Source: Sweltsa coloradensis (lineage: Eukaryota; Arthropoda; Insecta; Plecoptera; Chloroperlidae). From it: a DNA stretch of 64,000 bases. The translations under genes and the position numbers were made by a program. Below the pieces are notes generated by a model, which did no database searches, was not told the DNA's origin, and saw only the letters and a list, made by a program, of their open reading frames with translations. The DNA is taken from NCBI GenBank assembly GCA_024449915.1, contig JAMZAV010000166.1:806001-870000 (forward strand), read 5' to 3'. Below are positions 1 through 14,500 of this stretch, one piece after another; within the stretch, counting starts at the first letter, position 1, and every line of letters starts with the position of its first letter.

Positions 1-807
1 TGTGTAAATCCTTTGAAAAGGTAACTCCATTGCAGTTCTGAAACGTCGAGTGTTCGTTAATCTCAAGAAGTGGCATAAACCGTAAAACATTTTTTTAAAG
101 TAAGTTAGTAACATATAAACTTCGTTTGTCCGTGCACTAAACACATTTTACAGCATTGCGTTAGAGATCTTTGAGATGACCTTAGATTGATTGCGTTTGG
201 CAGGTGGAACTTCGAAAGGCATTTTTCTCACATATCAAGTAATCGTTTTTTCATGTATACGGTGTGTAAGGGGTGTGAGAGTACCCGAAATTTGGGGTCA
301 AAACGAGTATTTGGTACTCGAATTAAAAGAATATAAAAAAATAATGATTTTGGTGGAGGTGCCGGGTAGCCTATAGCAAAATTCGTCCCGAGTCGCGCGC
401 CAGTGTGAAAAGTAAAAATCGTTATAAATTTTTGGCGATACCTACCCTACCAACCTAGTTAAGCCAGTAGGCCCTGTCTTTTGGTAGAAATTTGTAAAAT
501 TGTTTTGAACTTTTGAACTTTTTTTGGTATAAATAATCAAATTTTACTATTACATATTTTGTACTTAACTCGAACTGTAAAATCAGGACTCGTACACATC
601 TCAAGTATATACGTATATTACGTAGTTGTAACGGTCGTCTTCTATAATGACCGTTTAAAATACAAAACAGTCAAACCGTTGCTGTAAACAAACATACATT
701 TATACCACCCATTGCAACAATTACCCATTCCCATGTCCGTCTATCTCCATTACCCCATATATGTGCCAAAATAAACGAGAGCTGAGAACGGTTTGAATCC
801 CACTCAC
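1..807. other. Cadherin intron, no gene seen
   Basis: AT-rich intron sequence lies downstream of the last cadherin exon in the window. I looked on the minus strand for the next expected cadherin segment and found none. Confidence 0.6.
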
Positions 808-1023
808 CGTCAAGTTTATGTTGTAGACACCCCAGCGATCACTCAAGTTCTCGATCACCCTGATGCGTCCACGGCCGTCCTGGTTTTCAATGTCAAACAG
901 TTTGGGCGGTAGTTCTCCGATTGGAGGCTCCTCAGAATCATAGCTCACGTAAGTGTACTCCACCTCACCATTTACGCCTTCATCTACGTCTTCGGCGTAA
1001 ATATCAGAGAAAATTATGGATCC
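808..1023 (-). CDS. Cadherin exon 18 (last in window)
   Basis: The exon has 72 codons in phase 0, acceptor TTTTCCAG and donor GTGAGT. It encodes GSIIFSDIYAEDVDEGVNGE and ends NINLT. The donor shows that the gene continues to the left of the window. Confidence 0.92.
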
Positions 1024-4000
1024 CTGGAAAAAATACAAAGAACAGTTACTAGAAATGAGTTGTACGTTTTGGAAAATAATTCAACTAGGAACGCATGTCT
1101 TTTTTACAACACTTATATTAGCTTCATGTGTTTGTCTGTTCTGAACGGAATCTTACAATCGATATTTCACCCACTTCTCAATGTCCAACGAGCTGAAATT
1201 TTTCTCACATACTATCTTGTGACAATAGAGAATCATTAACAATTCACTAATTAATCAATTAATTCATCATAATTAATAAAAAAGTTTTATATGGGAATCG
1301 ATATTTCACCCACTTTCCAATGTCCGATCGAGCTGAAATTTTTCACACAGACGTATATTCCTGATAACAATAGATAAATCAATTAACAGATTCACTAATT
1401 AACAATTTTTTTTTTGTTATTTTAAAGGCCTTCTTTCATTCAGCAAACTTTTCAGACATGTTTCTTCGACTTTCAAATTATCGGCCAGAGGTGTTACAAT
1501 AGCCTTAAATGCAAATGTTCCCGGGTACTCAACACATTACTCGCTCACTCGTCTAACAACGACTTTGGCGTTTCCCTAGTCTAGTTGGCTAAAGCGCCCT
1601 TATAGCCGAAATGTAAGGGACGTGGGTTCAATCCCCTGGTCGGGAAAGATTTTGTAATTTCTGGATTGTATTTTAAATTTAATTTAAATTTATTTCATTT
1701 AAAAATTTAATAGATATTTCACCCACTTCCCAATGTCCGATCGAGCTGAAATTTTTCACACAGATGTATATTCTTGATGACAATATATGAATCAATTTAT
1801 CACATTCACTAGTTAATCAATTAATTCATCATAATTAATTTATCAAACAAAGCTTCATATGGGAAATTAGTCACAGCTAGTGAGGATGGGCCAACCAGAC
1901 GAAGAAATTCGGACACGTCCAGTGAGCACATATATTCGATTACAACATTCGTTAAAACTAAAAAGTATAAAATAATATTACATGAAAAAAATATTATTTT
2001 AAAAACAAAGCTCATATTTAAATGTACTAAAAAGTATAAAATAAATTTTCGCCCAACAAATTTTTGCCTTAATCGGAAAATAAAAGCGTTGGGCGTTTTC
2101 CCTCCATGAACAACAAAATTCTGTAATCTATGTCAATACCGTAAGCGCTAAACGCTTTTATTTTCCGAGTAAGGCAAAAATTTGCTGGTCGAAAATTTAT
2201 TTTTTTACTTTTTAGTACATTTAAATATGAGCGTTGTTTTTTAAAAAAAAAATTTTTCAAGTGATATTATTGTTGTTAAGCTAACTCATAACTGCGTCCG
2301 TAACTAAAAACAAAAAGAGTATTGGCACATTTAATAGGTATTGGTATAGGTACGTTCATCGGCTACTATATTAAAGATTGAACCTTGAGTAACGAACAGA
2401 CAATCTTGGTGAAAATGTTATTTATAATTTTAAAATGTAACTTATAGTTTCAGTTGATCCAGTTTCACCTAAGACTAACTTGCAATCTTCTAGTGGATTG
2501 AAAGGGATTTTCCATTAAACTTATGGGATATAGGTTTAGAGTATTTTTATTAAAGCTCTGTCTGACGCACGAGGCGAATAAAATGCCGTCACCGTAATAA
2601 TGATCGTAATCTCGAATGTGTTTCTAAAGGCCTATAGGAAAAAGTGTCAACATACTGAACTATACACGTCAGACATACATCTTAGTATTTACCTTGGTAG
2701 TGTTTTCCATCGGACTAACCAGGCATCCCTCTACTGGCCGGAACACGGGGGCGTTGTCGTTGACATCAGTGAGAGTTAGCCTAATTGTCGTCGTGTTGTC
2801 GAGAGATGGAGCTGAATGGGAACCAAGAGAAACACAACATCAAGATATAAGAAAATATATAATCATCTTCTAGACTAACCATTTTTCTGGTATTATTTTG
2901 TGTATAGTGGCTATGTTTATTTGTCTTTTATACTGTTGTATAGTGAATAAATATTATAAAATTAATATTTTTGAATTTTATTTATTTATTTTGTAAATGA
3001 AAAACCCGGGTTCAAATCCAGGTTCGGGTTCTATTTTATAATTCCTGGATTGTATATGTTTGCGTACTGACATTACTGTGCAGCATCACATAACATGTAT
3101 ACGTTGTTCTTAGGTGTTACGCCGTATTGTATCCCGTCTATAATATAGTTTACAAGAATGTGAAGGTTCAAAATATAGAAATAACATGTTTAAAGCAAAA
3201 ATACTCCACATTATTATCATTTATAATGCAAGTGAGACGCGCGCGCGTTCTTGCTGAATGGTTACCTACTAGGAAAACGCTTAAGTCCCGCCGCGTTGAT
3301 GGATGAGCGTAATTTTTTTAAACGAAAAAAAGCGTAAAATTGCGATTTTTTAATAGATAATTTTTCGATTACGCTAAAATTTCACACGAATATATTAATT
3401 CATAAAATTAAAGTTTTGTGAAAAAATCATTACAATCGGATAAAGCATGTAGGTTTTATTCGTCGAAGAAAAGTTAAACAATTGAAAAAAATCGTAAATT
3501 GCGATTATCATGAGACATATATTTTTCGATTGCGCTCAAATTTCACACGAATATATTGGGCCTAATTCATAAAATTAAAGTTCTGTGAAAAATCATTACA
3601 TCGGATAAAGCATGTAGATGTTATAAGTCGAAGAATTTTTAAAATCGAAAAAATCGTAAAATTGCGATTTTCATGAGAAATAATTTTTCGATCGATTTTT
3701 CCCCCCGTGCAGTTCTTTGTTCAGAGATTTTATAGACCTCCATAAATTTCATCGCAATTGGAGTATTGGTTTAGCCGAATCGTGTCACAGACACACAAAA
3801 ATAAAAAAAAATTAAAAAAATAACATTCCGGATTTTTTTCTCCATGTATGTGAAATGGAATCTCGCTTCGCTCATTCCAAAAATGTACACATCTGTATGT
3901 GTTTGTACTTTGTACAAAACATATCTACGAAGTTCAAGATTTATTTGGTTAAGATTTCCAACATGTTTTTTTTTTAAATAAGGGGAAAGTGGGACAATGG

Positions 4001-7000
4001 AAAATATTTGCAAGGTTTGTAAACGAGAAAGATGATTGTACCTAAAAACTGAATGAGTGAATGTTCACGTTATTATAAGAAAAGCATTGTATGTATTTTA
4101 TAGATAATCCTACTGGCTATCAGTTCAGCGGGAAAAGTTTTGAACAATGCAAGAATAATCATCACGAATACTAAGTACCATCTCTCCCATATAAAACCCA
4201 TTGGTAGTTTGTTCTGTATCATCCTATTTCAGAAAAATAACTATTAATGATACAGAATATTCAAAGCATAAATTACTAAATTAAATAAATAACTATGAAT
4301 ACTTTATTATTTCAGGGTATTACCGGACTTTATTACAAATTTCCAACAAATAACATTAGCGATATTTGGGGCACAATCAAAGAGAGTAAATCTTCTATTA
4401 AAGAATCGTTGTTGAATTCTTTGGGGAAAAGGAAATAATTTATGTTGCAAACAATATTTATGTGCAAATGAGCCGAGCTCAAACGAATTGTTATCCGTTT
4501 CCCCAACCAGCCGGCAATAGTAAATCAGACAAGTACACAAATCTGCCTCGGTTGTACCTGAGTTGCCCTGGTTTAAGTTGTCCCTTAGGATAACCTTGAT
4601 CTCGTAGTTCGCCACACCGATAGGGGGATCCCTGTCCAGCACGGCTCCGTTTTTTAGATTCACTTGTAGTTCGCCCAAATCTTCATCAACACTGAACCAG
4701 TTGCCAAGCTGTGCGCTATCCGGGTGCAAGAAAAATTTCGACGTTTTGTACGCATCTGAAAAATTTTAAAAAAAAAATCACAGTAATTACTAAAATTATT
4801 TTTTATTGGTTGAACCAATAAGTGCCATCTTAAGCCGAGGAGTTCAAAATAAACAAATTACACACACGGCCAAATTACATTCAGTAGCGAGTTTATGGGC
4901 GTATGTGGGAGGGGGAGGGGAGGGGCGTGAAAAGAGCTCTCAAATAGATGCATGTGAACTCTTTTAATGAATCATCAATTAGCCAGTCTACTCTACAAGT
5001 TCATTATTCAGACACAAACATATTTATAAATAGAGGTTAATTGATAAATTGAAAAGTGTGTTGGAACGTAATCTGATCCGTTCTCCCGATTCTTATAATG
5101 CGGACTACAATCAATATTTCCGATCGTCTTTTAACTTCACGATTCAAGTAACATATAGAACACTTCCAACGCTAAATAAAAGTCGAAGATATACCGACTC
5201 TATGGTACAAGAGCAACTAGAAAACCTAGCAATATGTCGCATCAAGGTAAAATTATTAAATCAGGTTACACACATTATTACCCAAATTTATGTTATTTAT
5301 TTATTGCAGTCCACTGACAACACGTACATTGAACATATGGGACATACAATACATAATATAACACACAATACATGGCAGTGAAGGTACAACAAAATAATAA
5401 CAAACACACAAACACATAATACAAAATATGAATAAACCAAGTTGAAGAAAAAAATCACTGTCCTTGGTAAAAAAAGTTTGATAAACGTTAAATAAATAAT
5501 TTTAATAACAAATGATTCAGAATTTTATTTTCCGTGGGAAATAGTTGCTGTCTGCATTATCGTTCATTCGTCGTTTGCGTCGGGGCCTGCAGGGTTGGTT
5601 TGGCTTGGTCACTTTGGTTTATTGCCCCCCACTGAAAATCAGTTGTGTGACTGAGTGGGTAGACTCTAAATACTGATTTATTTATTTATTTTATGTAAGA
5701 AGTGTGAAAACGAGGTTAAATTAAGAAATGATCATCATAATAATATGATAGTATGATTATTATATCATATCATATTATGTTCATTTGTCATAATTTACAT
5801 AAGTATTCTAGGTAACACAATTATTTATTGTTATTTAAATAATTATTACCTTTTAGTTTGGAATATTGTATGTTATTAAAAATGAAACTATTAACAGGTA
5901 GTAACTTTATAAATAAAAATCATTGGACTTTTCACTGTTAATAATATCTTTATTTTAAATTGTGATATTTCGATTCCTTTACAGGAGTTTTAGATTAGTT
6001 TGATAAAGACTCCTGTAAAGGAATCGAAATATGACAATTTAAAATAAAGATATTATTAACAGTGAAAAGTCCAATGATTTTTATTTATAAAAATATTGTA
6101 TGTGTTTCAAGCTAGAATTAAAATATGTATCAATGTGATATTCCTCGAATCGATATTGTGACTAAATACATTTTTATAAATAACTTTAGCTTACCAAGTA
6201 CATCTGCATCGGTGTAAGTGATGATTCTAAGGAGGTGGCCGCTTTCAGTGTTCTCTGGTAGGGAAATCGCATCTTCCGAAGATGTTATTACAGGATGATT
6301 GTTATTTGTATCGATTACAACAATTTCAATCTGTAAGAAAACAGAATCAGACTCGTGAGGCGGCTTTGAAAGACCCGATTAAAAATTTAAATTATAATTT
6401 CAATGCGAAATAGAGAATATAACAACTATCTGTTGCAGTCAGGCCAACTCTTTGAGATATCTTGCACCATTAGTTCGATGCAGTTGCTCAATTTACTCCT
6501 ATTGTTGTCACTTTTAGGGCACTAAACAGCAATTTCATGAGTACTATTCCAAAGTTGCCCCAGATACAAGGGGATTCATCCATCGAAACGTGTTTGATGT
6601 AATTGATGTATTGACATAACACATTGCAGTAGACTGCTGCCAGGAACAGAACAAAAATCATATTTGATTAATGTTTTTAAAGAAACTTTACAGTTCATAT
6701 CACAAAGTGAAATAGACCCTGCAGATTAGGGTACTTGTTATTATATTTGAAGAACTATTTGTTTTCGGGGCAGGGGAGTTTTATACAGGGATAACCTACA
6801 AAGGAAATCCGAGTAGGTGTATAAAGAAACTGCATAAATTAAACTACGCCCCGCCCCCTTCTAATCATATTATATATACCTGCTCCTCTGTCTTCTTGCC
6901 TTCATTGTCTTGCGCTATCACTGTGTACTTCAAAGTTTTGTTGACTCCTTCTAGCACAATTCCTTGATGCTTATCCACTCGCAGCTCCCCACTGTTCTCG

Positions 7001-10000
7001 TTGATCTTCACTAATCCAGGTGGCCAACTCAAGTCTGCCTCTCTGTAAGAAGAAGAATAATAAAGATAACTTTGATATTAACGAATAGTGCTGTAAAAAA
7101 TTTAAAGTGAAATTAGCTGGGGCTGCTCAATAATACGTGTAGCACGAAAAGTTACAACTGTTTTGTTCATAATGACAATAAAATGCTGGTTTCAAGTGAC
7201 AGTGTTGACTCAAGCGGTAAGCGCTTGACTCGGATTCTGGAGGTCTCGGTTTTAGATCCCGTCGAGACCGGAAATCCTGACTGAAGTTGTTTTTTCGAGA
7301 TTTCCCTCAGTTAATGCGATGCAAGGGATTGAGTCCTCTTAAGGGAGCAGGAACGGCCTATGTTCCCCATGTTAAATTTGAACTTAGAGACATAAATTTT
7401 GATTTTTTGGGTAGCTTAAGCCAATAGTAAGAAACAGTAGGTAGGAGTTTTGTTTGTTTTTAAAATTGTATATTCTAGACATACATAATTATATATATTG
7501 TCAAAAAAAATTGGGCAATTTTTAGACCTAAGCATGCGCTATAATTTTATCCCGATAATTTATCGAAATTTCCTGCCTACTATTTGTCAAAAAATATCTC
7601 AATAAAGTAGTCCTCAAAATTTCAAGGCTCTAGCTTCAAAACTGTCTAACTTATATGTACCGTAGTTTAAGAAAGTATAGTTTTGAGTAAACGGGTGTTA
7701 AAGTTAATATTAAAGGTGTACTTCATGTGCAGTAATGACATTTCCGGTACCATTTTTTCGGAGGGTATTCAACTTAGAGATATGATTTTTTTTTATTCAG
7801 AAGATTAGAATTTTTGCTAACAATTCTAAAATTCATTTAAAAGAATTTACTCGTTCTTTTATATACATTTATTTTTAAGTCGTTAATATACGATGGTTGT
7901 CAAAGCAACATAAATTAATTAAATTTTTGCAAAAAAAAACAAAAAAAAATTTATTACATTTTTTATATTTAATGGTGATTAACAATATAACATATTCAAC
8001 TCAAAAGATCAACTTTGAAGATAACTTTCATTCCTGCTCCCCTTAAACAGCCCTCGGACATCCCTTCACAATTGTCCTGGCATGCATTGCACCCTGGGCA
8101 GGTTTCCAACGAAAAATTTGCTGGTTTAAACGGCTCCACAATTGATTTGTTCTCTGATGGTTATGAAGGAGTGAGCACCCCTGTAAGCAATGCCTACTAT
8201 TATTCCGTCTGTGCGTGTGTCATCACGTCTCACGATAAAAACCGAACAAGACCTAGGATTGGCATACGTTATTTTTTGTTTCCATTGTCCTACATCAAAG
8301 ATTGTGCAGAATGTTTTTGGTAATCATGTGAGTCAAGAAGGTTCTTTGTTTCGATGTAGACATATATTTTTTTAAGTTCGTGGGGCACCAGCCCAGGACG
8401 CAATGCATGCCCCTCCTCAGGTGTCTAACTACGTATGTTGGAGATAGAACACTTTTGAAGGGATTTCCGAGGGCTGTTTAAGAGGACTGAATCCCTCGCA
8501 TTCATATCAACGACAAAGGAAAACCTTGAAAAAAACCTTCGGTCAGGATTGCCGGTCTCGACGGGACTTGAACCCAAGGCTCTTGGATCAGAGTCGCGCG
8601 TTTAACGCTCGAACCAACACTGTCGGTTTGATGTATTCATAAGTCATAACTCTAACATTCTAAAACGTCGCCATCTAGTAGAGCCTACTAGGTATTACAA
8701 TCTTGGTCTAATGTTAACCATTTATAAGTTCACTTTCCCCTAAAAAATAATCTATAACTACTACTAAACGATACTTCAGGAAGTCCCAGTTTTGTAATTG
8801 AACTAAAATGCATAATTTGCCCTTGACGTGAATAATAATATACGGAATTATTTTAATTACTTAGAATCTCGTTGTTGCCGATACTGCGCCCCCCCCCCCC
8901 CCCCCCACCGGGGTAGGTAGTGGGTCTTGCTGAATCTTGAAAATTGAGTCCAAAGAATGAACATTGATAATATTTTATTCTAGCATTGCAATCTCAAACG
9001 CTGTTCCTACTCACCGTCGTGCTCCACAGGTGGTCTCATTCCGGAGCTTCGCGCACCGTCGATCGAGTTCAATGCGCAACCACCAGGGATGCTACTATAG
9101 TTCAGTGTTTGGCCGACAGGGAGAGGCAGGTTCCTGATTCGAACCTGCCACCTATCGCTTCAAGTGTGACCTAACGTGAGACTTTATTTGAAAATGTGAT
9201 CTCTAGATATAAATATGTTCTTAGGTACGAAATACGATTACATTTAGGGAACAGGAAGTGTAGCTTGCAGTTCGCTTAGCTGTGAATATAATAATTAATT
9301 CGGTAATTTCCAAGAAAATCCAATACTTGTAAAAAGACAGCCAAGCTTTAAAAGTACTCAAAAGTATTCAAAACCGAAAGTACTTGGAGACCTAAAAGAA
9401 GTTGCATTATAATTTTAAAACGTGAAATCACGACGCCCCTTGACTGTATTTAAGCAAAACTTGAAGCATTGTTGCACGATTTTTTTCCATAGAAAAACTG
9501 AAAGTAGATTATTAGTGATGTTTTTTTTTCAGATCCCACTCTCATTGTCTATTTGTATTATCGTTATATTACTTTGATTCCACCCAAAAACATGGAACGT
9601 ATAAGTTCAGAGGTATCGAAAATGACCATGAAAATTTCATTAAGAGTAGCCATTTTGTGCGGTAGAGAGGAAACAGACAATTTTATCATAAAACTAAAAA
9701 AAATGTTTTTTATGAGAAATATTCCTTCCGTTGTACCAAAAATCGTATGCTATCACTTCAGAGACTTTAATGGCAAGCTAAAAATGGCATCAAGGTCAGA
9801 GTAGTCGTTTGCCCGAAAAAGAGCGAACAAACAGACAAAAATGGCACGAGAGTCAACAAAAATATCCGTAAAAGCACGATTTTCCTGAAAAATAAGTAAT
9901 TGATCTTGCCCAAAAGCGTGACCACTCTAAATTCAGAGATTTTGAAGGTCCTCTGAAAATTTCATAACGGTCGTAGTAGCCGTCTATCCGGCAAAGAGCA

Positions 10001-11512
10001 AAAGACGAAAAACATATAGGCCTACAAACAAAAACAATAATACTTGATCGACTCACAGGGTAGTCATATTTAAGTATTAATGTACAAAATATGTAATTTA
10101 TACAAAACAGTTAACAGCGGGGAACATCCTTATCTACTCAAACTATAGGTACTACAGCAGTCGTGAAGGCCACCCAAAAACCATATCCTAAAAATAAAAA
10201 AACGCAAACACTTCCCTCTCTCTCCCCCCCCCCCCCCTGCCCCAAACGCGTACCAATAACTCGGGGCTAGATTTGCCCCTGCTAGTTTGAATGGGATGGT
10301 GTAAGAGGTGAAGTATCTAATCCTAGAGACGAAGAGTATGCTTTCCTACTCAAGACTGTAAGTGACTTTATTGAAGTCAGGTCCATCCTTGTCAATGGCG
10401 ATGACGCTCCCGATCAGCTGATCCTCGTCGGAGAGTTCGAGTACCCGACGCACGGCGTTCAGAGACTCTGTTGTGAACTCCGGGCTGTAGTTGTTAACGT
10501 CCTCTATCGTGATTGTCAGAGTTGCTGAAAACAGGAGGAATAATTTAGCTCCGAATATAACACCACTGTGCATTGAAAACATTCACGTCAATTCATAAAA
10601 CTTGACTGTTTAATTAGTATTAAACCACTGTGCGTTACAGACATTGACGTCAACATCGCGAACGCCTTTTCAGGCACGTTGTTGGATGAGCGTAATTTTT
10701 TTAAACGAAACAAAGCGTAAAATTGCGATTTTCATGAGAAATTATTTTTCGATTGCGCTCAAATTTCACACCAATATATTAATTCATAAACTTAAAGGGG
10801 TATTTAACCACTAAACTCAAAAAATATATTTCATTTAGGATAAGTAGTAATGAATTTAGCAACTAACAGAAAATTTATTGGGGCCACCATGACCTCCCAA
10901 AAAATTGTCAAACATGACATTTTTCGAGCTAGGTCCCATCGGCAAAAATCTCCCATAAGAAATAACATGGGGACGATCTTTATGCCCCGTGACCTTGGAG
11001 GATTTTGATCCAAAAAAATATTGGCCATTATTGACGTACTCTACAGCCTTTTCTGTAAATTCTCTTTCTTTTGTTTTGTAATTTGGGCAAGTAGTTTGGT
11101 CAAAATATGCTGATTACTAAGATGGAGTGTGATTTTGGAATGCATATTTTTGCGTGTTTGAGGGTATATTTGGGCAGTGTTTCAAGACACGATGTTATAA
11201 AGGGGCATTTTAGATTTGTACTATGCTCTAGTATCTATGTGGACCAAAAAAGAAGCAGGTTAAAGCCGATATAAGAAATTTCCCAAAACACCAATTTTTA
11301 CAAATTTCTGGGTCAAAAAAATTTTAAAATTCGTGTTAAATCACAGTTACGAGATATAATTTTTTAAACGGTCATTTTAGTGTAGTTTTGTGCTATAGAC
11401 CACGTGGTAAAAAATAATTTTGGGGGTTTTTAGCCCCTTTAAGGTTTTGTAAAAAAAAAATCGTTACAATCGGATAAAGCAATTGTAGGTGTTACAAGTC
11501 GAAGAAATGGAA

Positions 11513-11572
<60 letters not shown>

Positions 11573-14500
11573 CGTAAAATTAAGATATTCATGAAAAAAT
11601 TGTTTTTCGATTGCGCTCAAATTTCACGCCAATGTATTAATTCATAAAATTAAGGTTCTTGAAAAAATCATTACAATCGGATAAAGTCAAAGAAATGTTT
11701 TAAAAATCGTAAAATTGCGATTTTCATAAGAAATAATTTCTCGATTGCGCTCAAAACTCACACGAAAGTTTGCCCCGACTGGGGTATATATATATGAAAA
11801 TGAAAGATAATTAATATTTCTGCATTCACAATGTAAAGCTCGCGCAATGACACTTAACTTTGTTGCTAGACGTTAAGAGTGTACAGGAAAATGTGTAAAG
11901 TTCACATATATAAAGTCGTTTATCTTAAAACTATTTTACATAATACTAACATACAAACCTTTAAAACAAAAACTCACATTCGTGTTGAGCACTGTTAAAA
12001 TTGGTAGTAGGAATTTGGTGGAGGTGCCGGGTACGGCGGGATAAAAGAAAGAAAGGCAGTACTCCTAACCATTGGCTAGTTTACAGTAAGTGCATTGTTT
12101 GCAATAAAATGGAAGCATAATAGGGAAGGCTCCTCAGTCATAGAAATTAGCGCTGGTGTACAGAATCAGTAGCTATTCACTTAAAAACAACATCGCTGTA
12201 GTTTATAACACTCTAAGTAAAAACTGTCTATTCCACAGAGGTACAAAGTCTTACGTTTATTCTTTCCCGCGATTTTATTGTGAAAAGACGTGTGACGTCA
12301 TAACCCTGTAGACAGCGTTGTTTATGAATGAATTGACCACGGTCTTGTTCACCAGCTCGTGTTAAAACAATAGTTCATTGTTGACATTTTCTTTATTAAT
12401 GTTAAAATAAAACCGTAAATCGTTAATAAATATATACACCAATTTGCAAACGTTATATCTTGATGTACAAATTATTGTTTTTTTAGCATTTTTTAACCAT
12501 ACTATAAACAAATTTCATTCCAAAAAGGCTTCTTTCTGTGAGTAAGATAATCAGCAAAAATGATTTTTTTTTCAATGACCACACGGTGATTGGTTGTAGG
12601 GTTATGACGTATTGCCCTGTTTTTCCCGCCATTATTACGTGTAAAACTTTAAGCTCATTTTTATGACTGAAAATGTTTTATAAATAACAAAAAAATAATT
12701 ATTGTATGTAATCAGAAACTGGCCCTGATTACAGTATATTAATAAAAAAAAGTGTTTAGTCTTTCCTATTGTCGTAATAGGATAATAAAGGACACGTGTT
12801 TAGGCTAATTCACGATTGCTAGGCTGACTAACACCAAATGTTTCAAATTTGGGACAGTTGTCGAGAAAGTTGCAATGAAGTGCTCTACTGTCACAAAAAA
12901 ATCTTTTTAAATCTTTTTTAAAGATAAATTGGTTTCCAAGAGTTGGGATTTTGCTAAAAAGTCTAAAATTTACCATCTTCGTGATCTGTTTCTCACCGAT
13001 TACCATAACATATTATTGATAATCTACGACTGTAGAATCATGGGCGTTAAAGCACCCTAAAACTAATGCTAATAATAATAGTAATAATACGACTGTAGGG
13101 CTGTCCATGTATGCTTCAGCTTTGTTGACAGTTATGCAAAGTTTCATACGTCGGATGCTTCCTGGCCGAGCGCATAGCTATTTGCCAACTGCCAAATGTG
13201 AAAATTAAGAGGAGTTTCCCCTATACTCACCAGTGTCACTTTGCTTCGCTAAGAACTCTGGGAGTTCGGTGGCTAAGTCTGTGACGACGATTTGTAGGGA
13301 CAGAGAATCAAAGAACAACCACTCTAGCTTTTTCTTGAACTTGAGAATTGCTGTCGCATTCTTTAGGTCATTCTCGTCTTCGTAATCCGTCTCAACGCCT
13401 ATACACCTGCAAGCACCATGCAGCCAGGCATGAAGTTCAGAGTAAGCTGAAGCGTAATACGACGAAGAATAATGGAAGGGAACAGGTGCAAAGTGTACGC
13501 AGTGATCTGGATAACACAAGGTGTATGTAATTTACTGTTATTATGAAAGCACTGCTTATATAAGGTACGGTAACACAAATATCACACCTTTTAACTGGTA
13601 TGTAATTTAAAAAAATACATAATTGCATTACTGTGAAGAATAAATGACAAACAAGGCAGTATTTCTTGGGTTCAGGTAGTGTACGGTCTTGAAGCATGGA
13701 AACATTAAAGATCATTGAAAAAGAAAGTATTATGTCACATAGGCCTACTAGCTGGAATACAAATGAAACAACGTAAACACCACATGTAACAGAAGCCAGA
13801 CACGCAGTAGAACATGAGACACAGCTCACATTTTCGAAGTTGTGTGTGAAATGTTTCATCAGTTATTTGTTTACACAAGTTCTTTGTTGAACAATTAAAG
13901 GTGTTACTATTAGGATATTGTGATAAAAATGTCTTTTTTGAACTAATTTGGAAAATAATTTGCAATGCTACCAAAGTTAACCCTGGCGTACGAGGCTGAA
14001 TGTAATGTATTCCATCCATACAAACTACAGTCACAATCACACATCAGACAATCAAGAGTCTCACTCGTTGTACAGATCCTTGGAGACTCGTGCGCCTTGT
14101 TTGGTGGCGTAGCTCTTGTCCCAGTCGACAGAGAATACGAGGGTGGCGTTGAGATCACGGTCGGTAGCCCTTATTTCCGCGTCCGGTATCTCTGTGCCTA
14201 CTGCAGTCAACTCCTTCACGTGCGGCGGATTGATTGGCTACAATCAGACGGTGACACATTTAGGTGCATGGTCGTCAACATTTAGAAGTTAGAAGCAACA
14301 TGTTTAAAATATATTCTACAACACAAAACAATTAGTTCAAAATATAACATTGTTCGTAAGTACACAAATATTAAAAGCTCATCGATAAATCATGCACAAA
14401 CGCGTTTTCCATATTTCTACAGAATTTTTTAAATTCTCAAATCATCGGAAATTTACAAGAACACACTGTACAATAAGATCGTTATATTACCTACAACATA

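Larger units (their letters stand above)
10655..11775 (-). mobile_element. Helentron-like family 1 element, 5' end lost, interrupted by a MITE
   Basis: The inverted 3' region (CGCCTTTTCAGGCACGTT, then TTGGATGAGCGTAA) is at the left edge. Core repeats follow, broken by an insertion at 10796-11438 and by an (AAC)n tract. The other end has no clear terminus. Confidence 0.55.

Noticed and set aside
13437..14285. Several overlapping open frames of 70-140 codons on both strands
   Set aside because: They overlap cadherin exons 11 and 12 or their introns in other frames and show no protein-family pattern.
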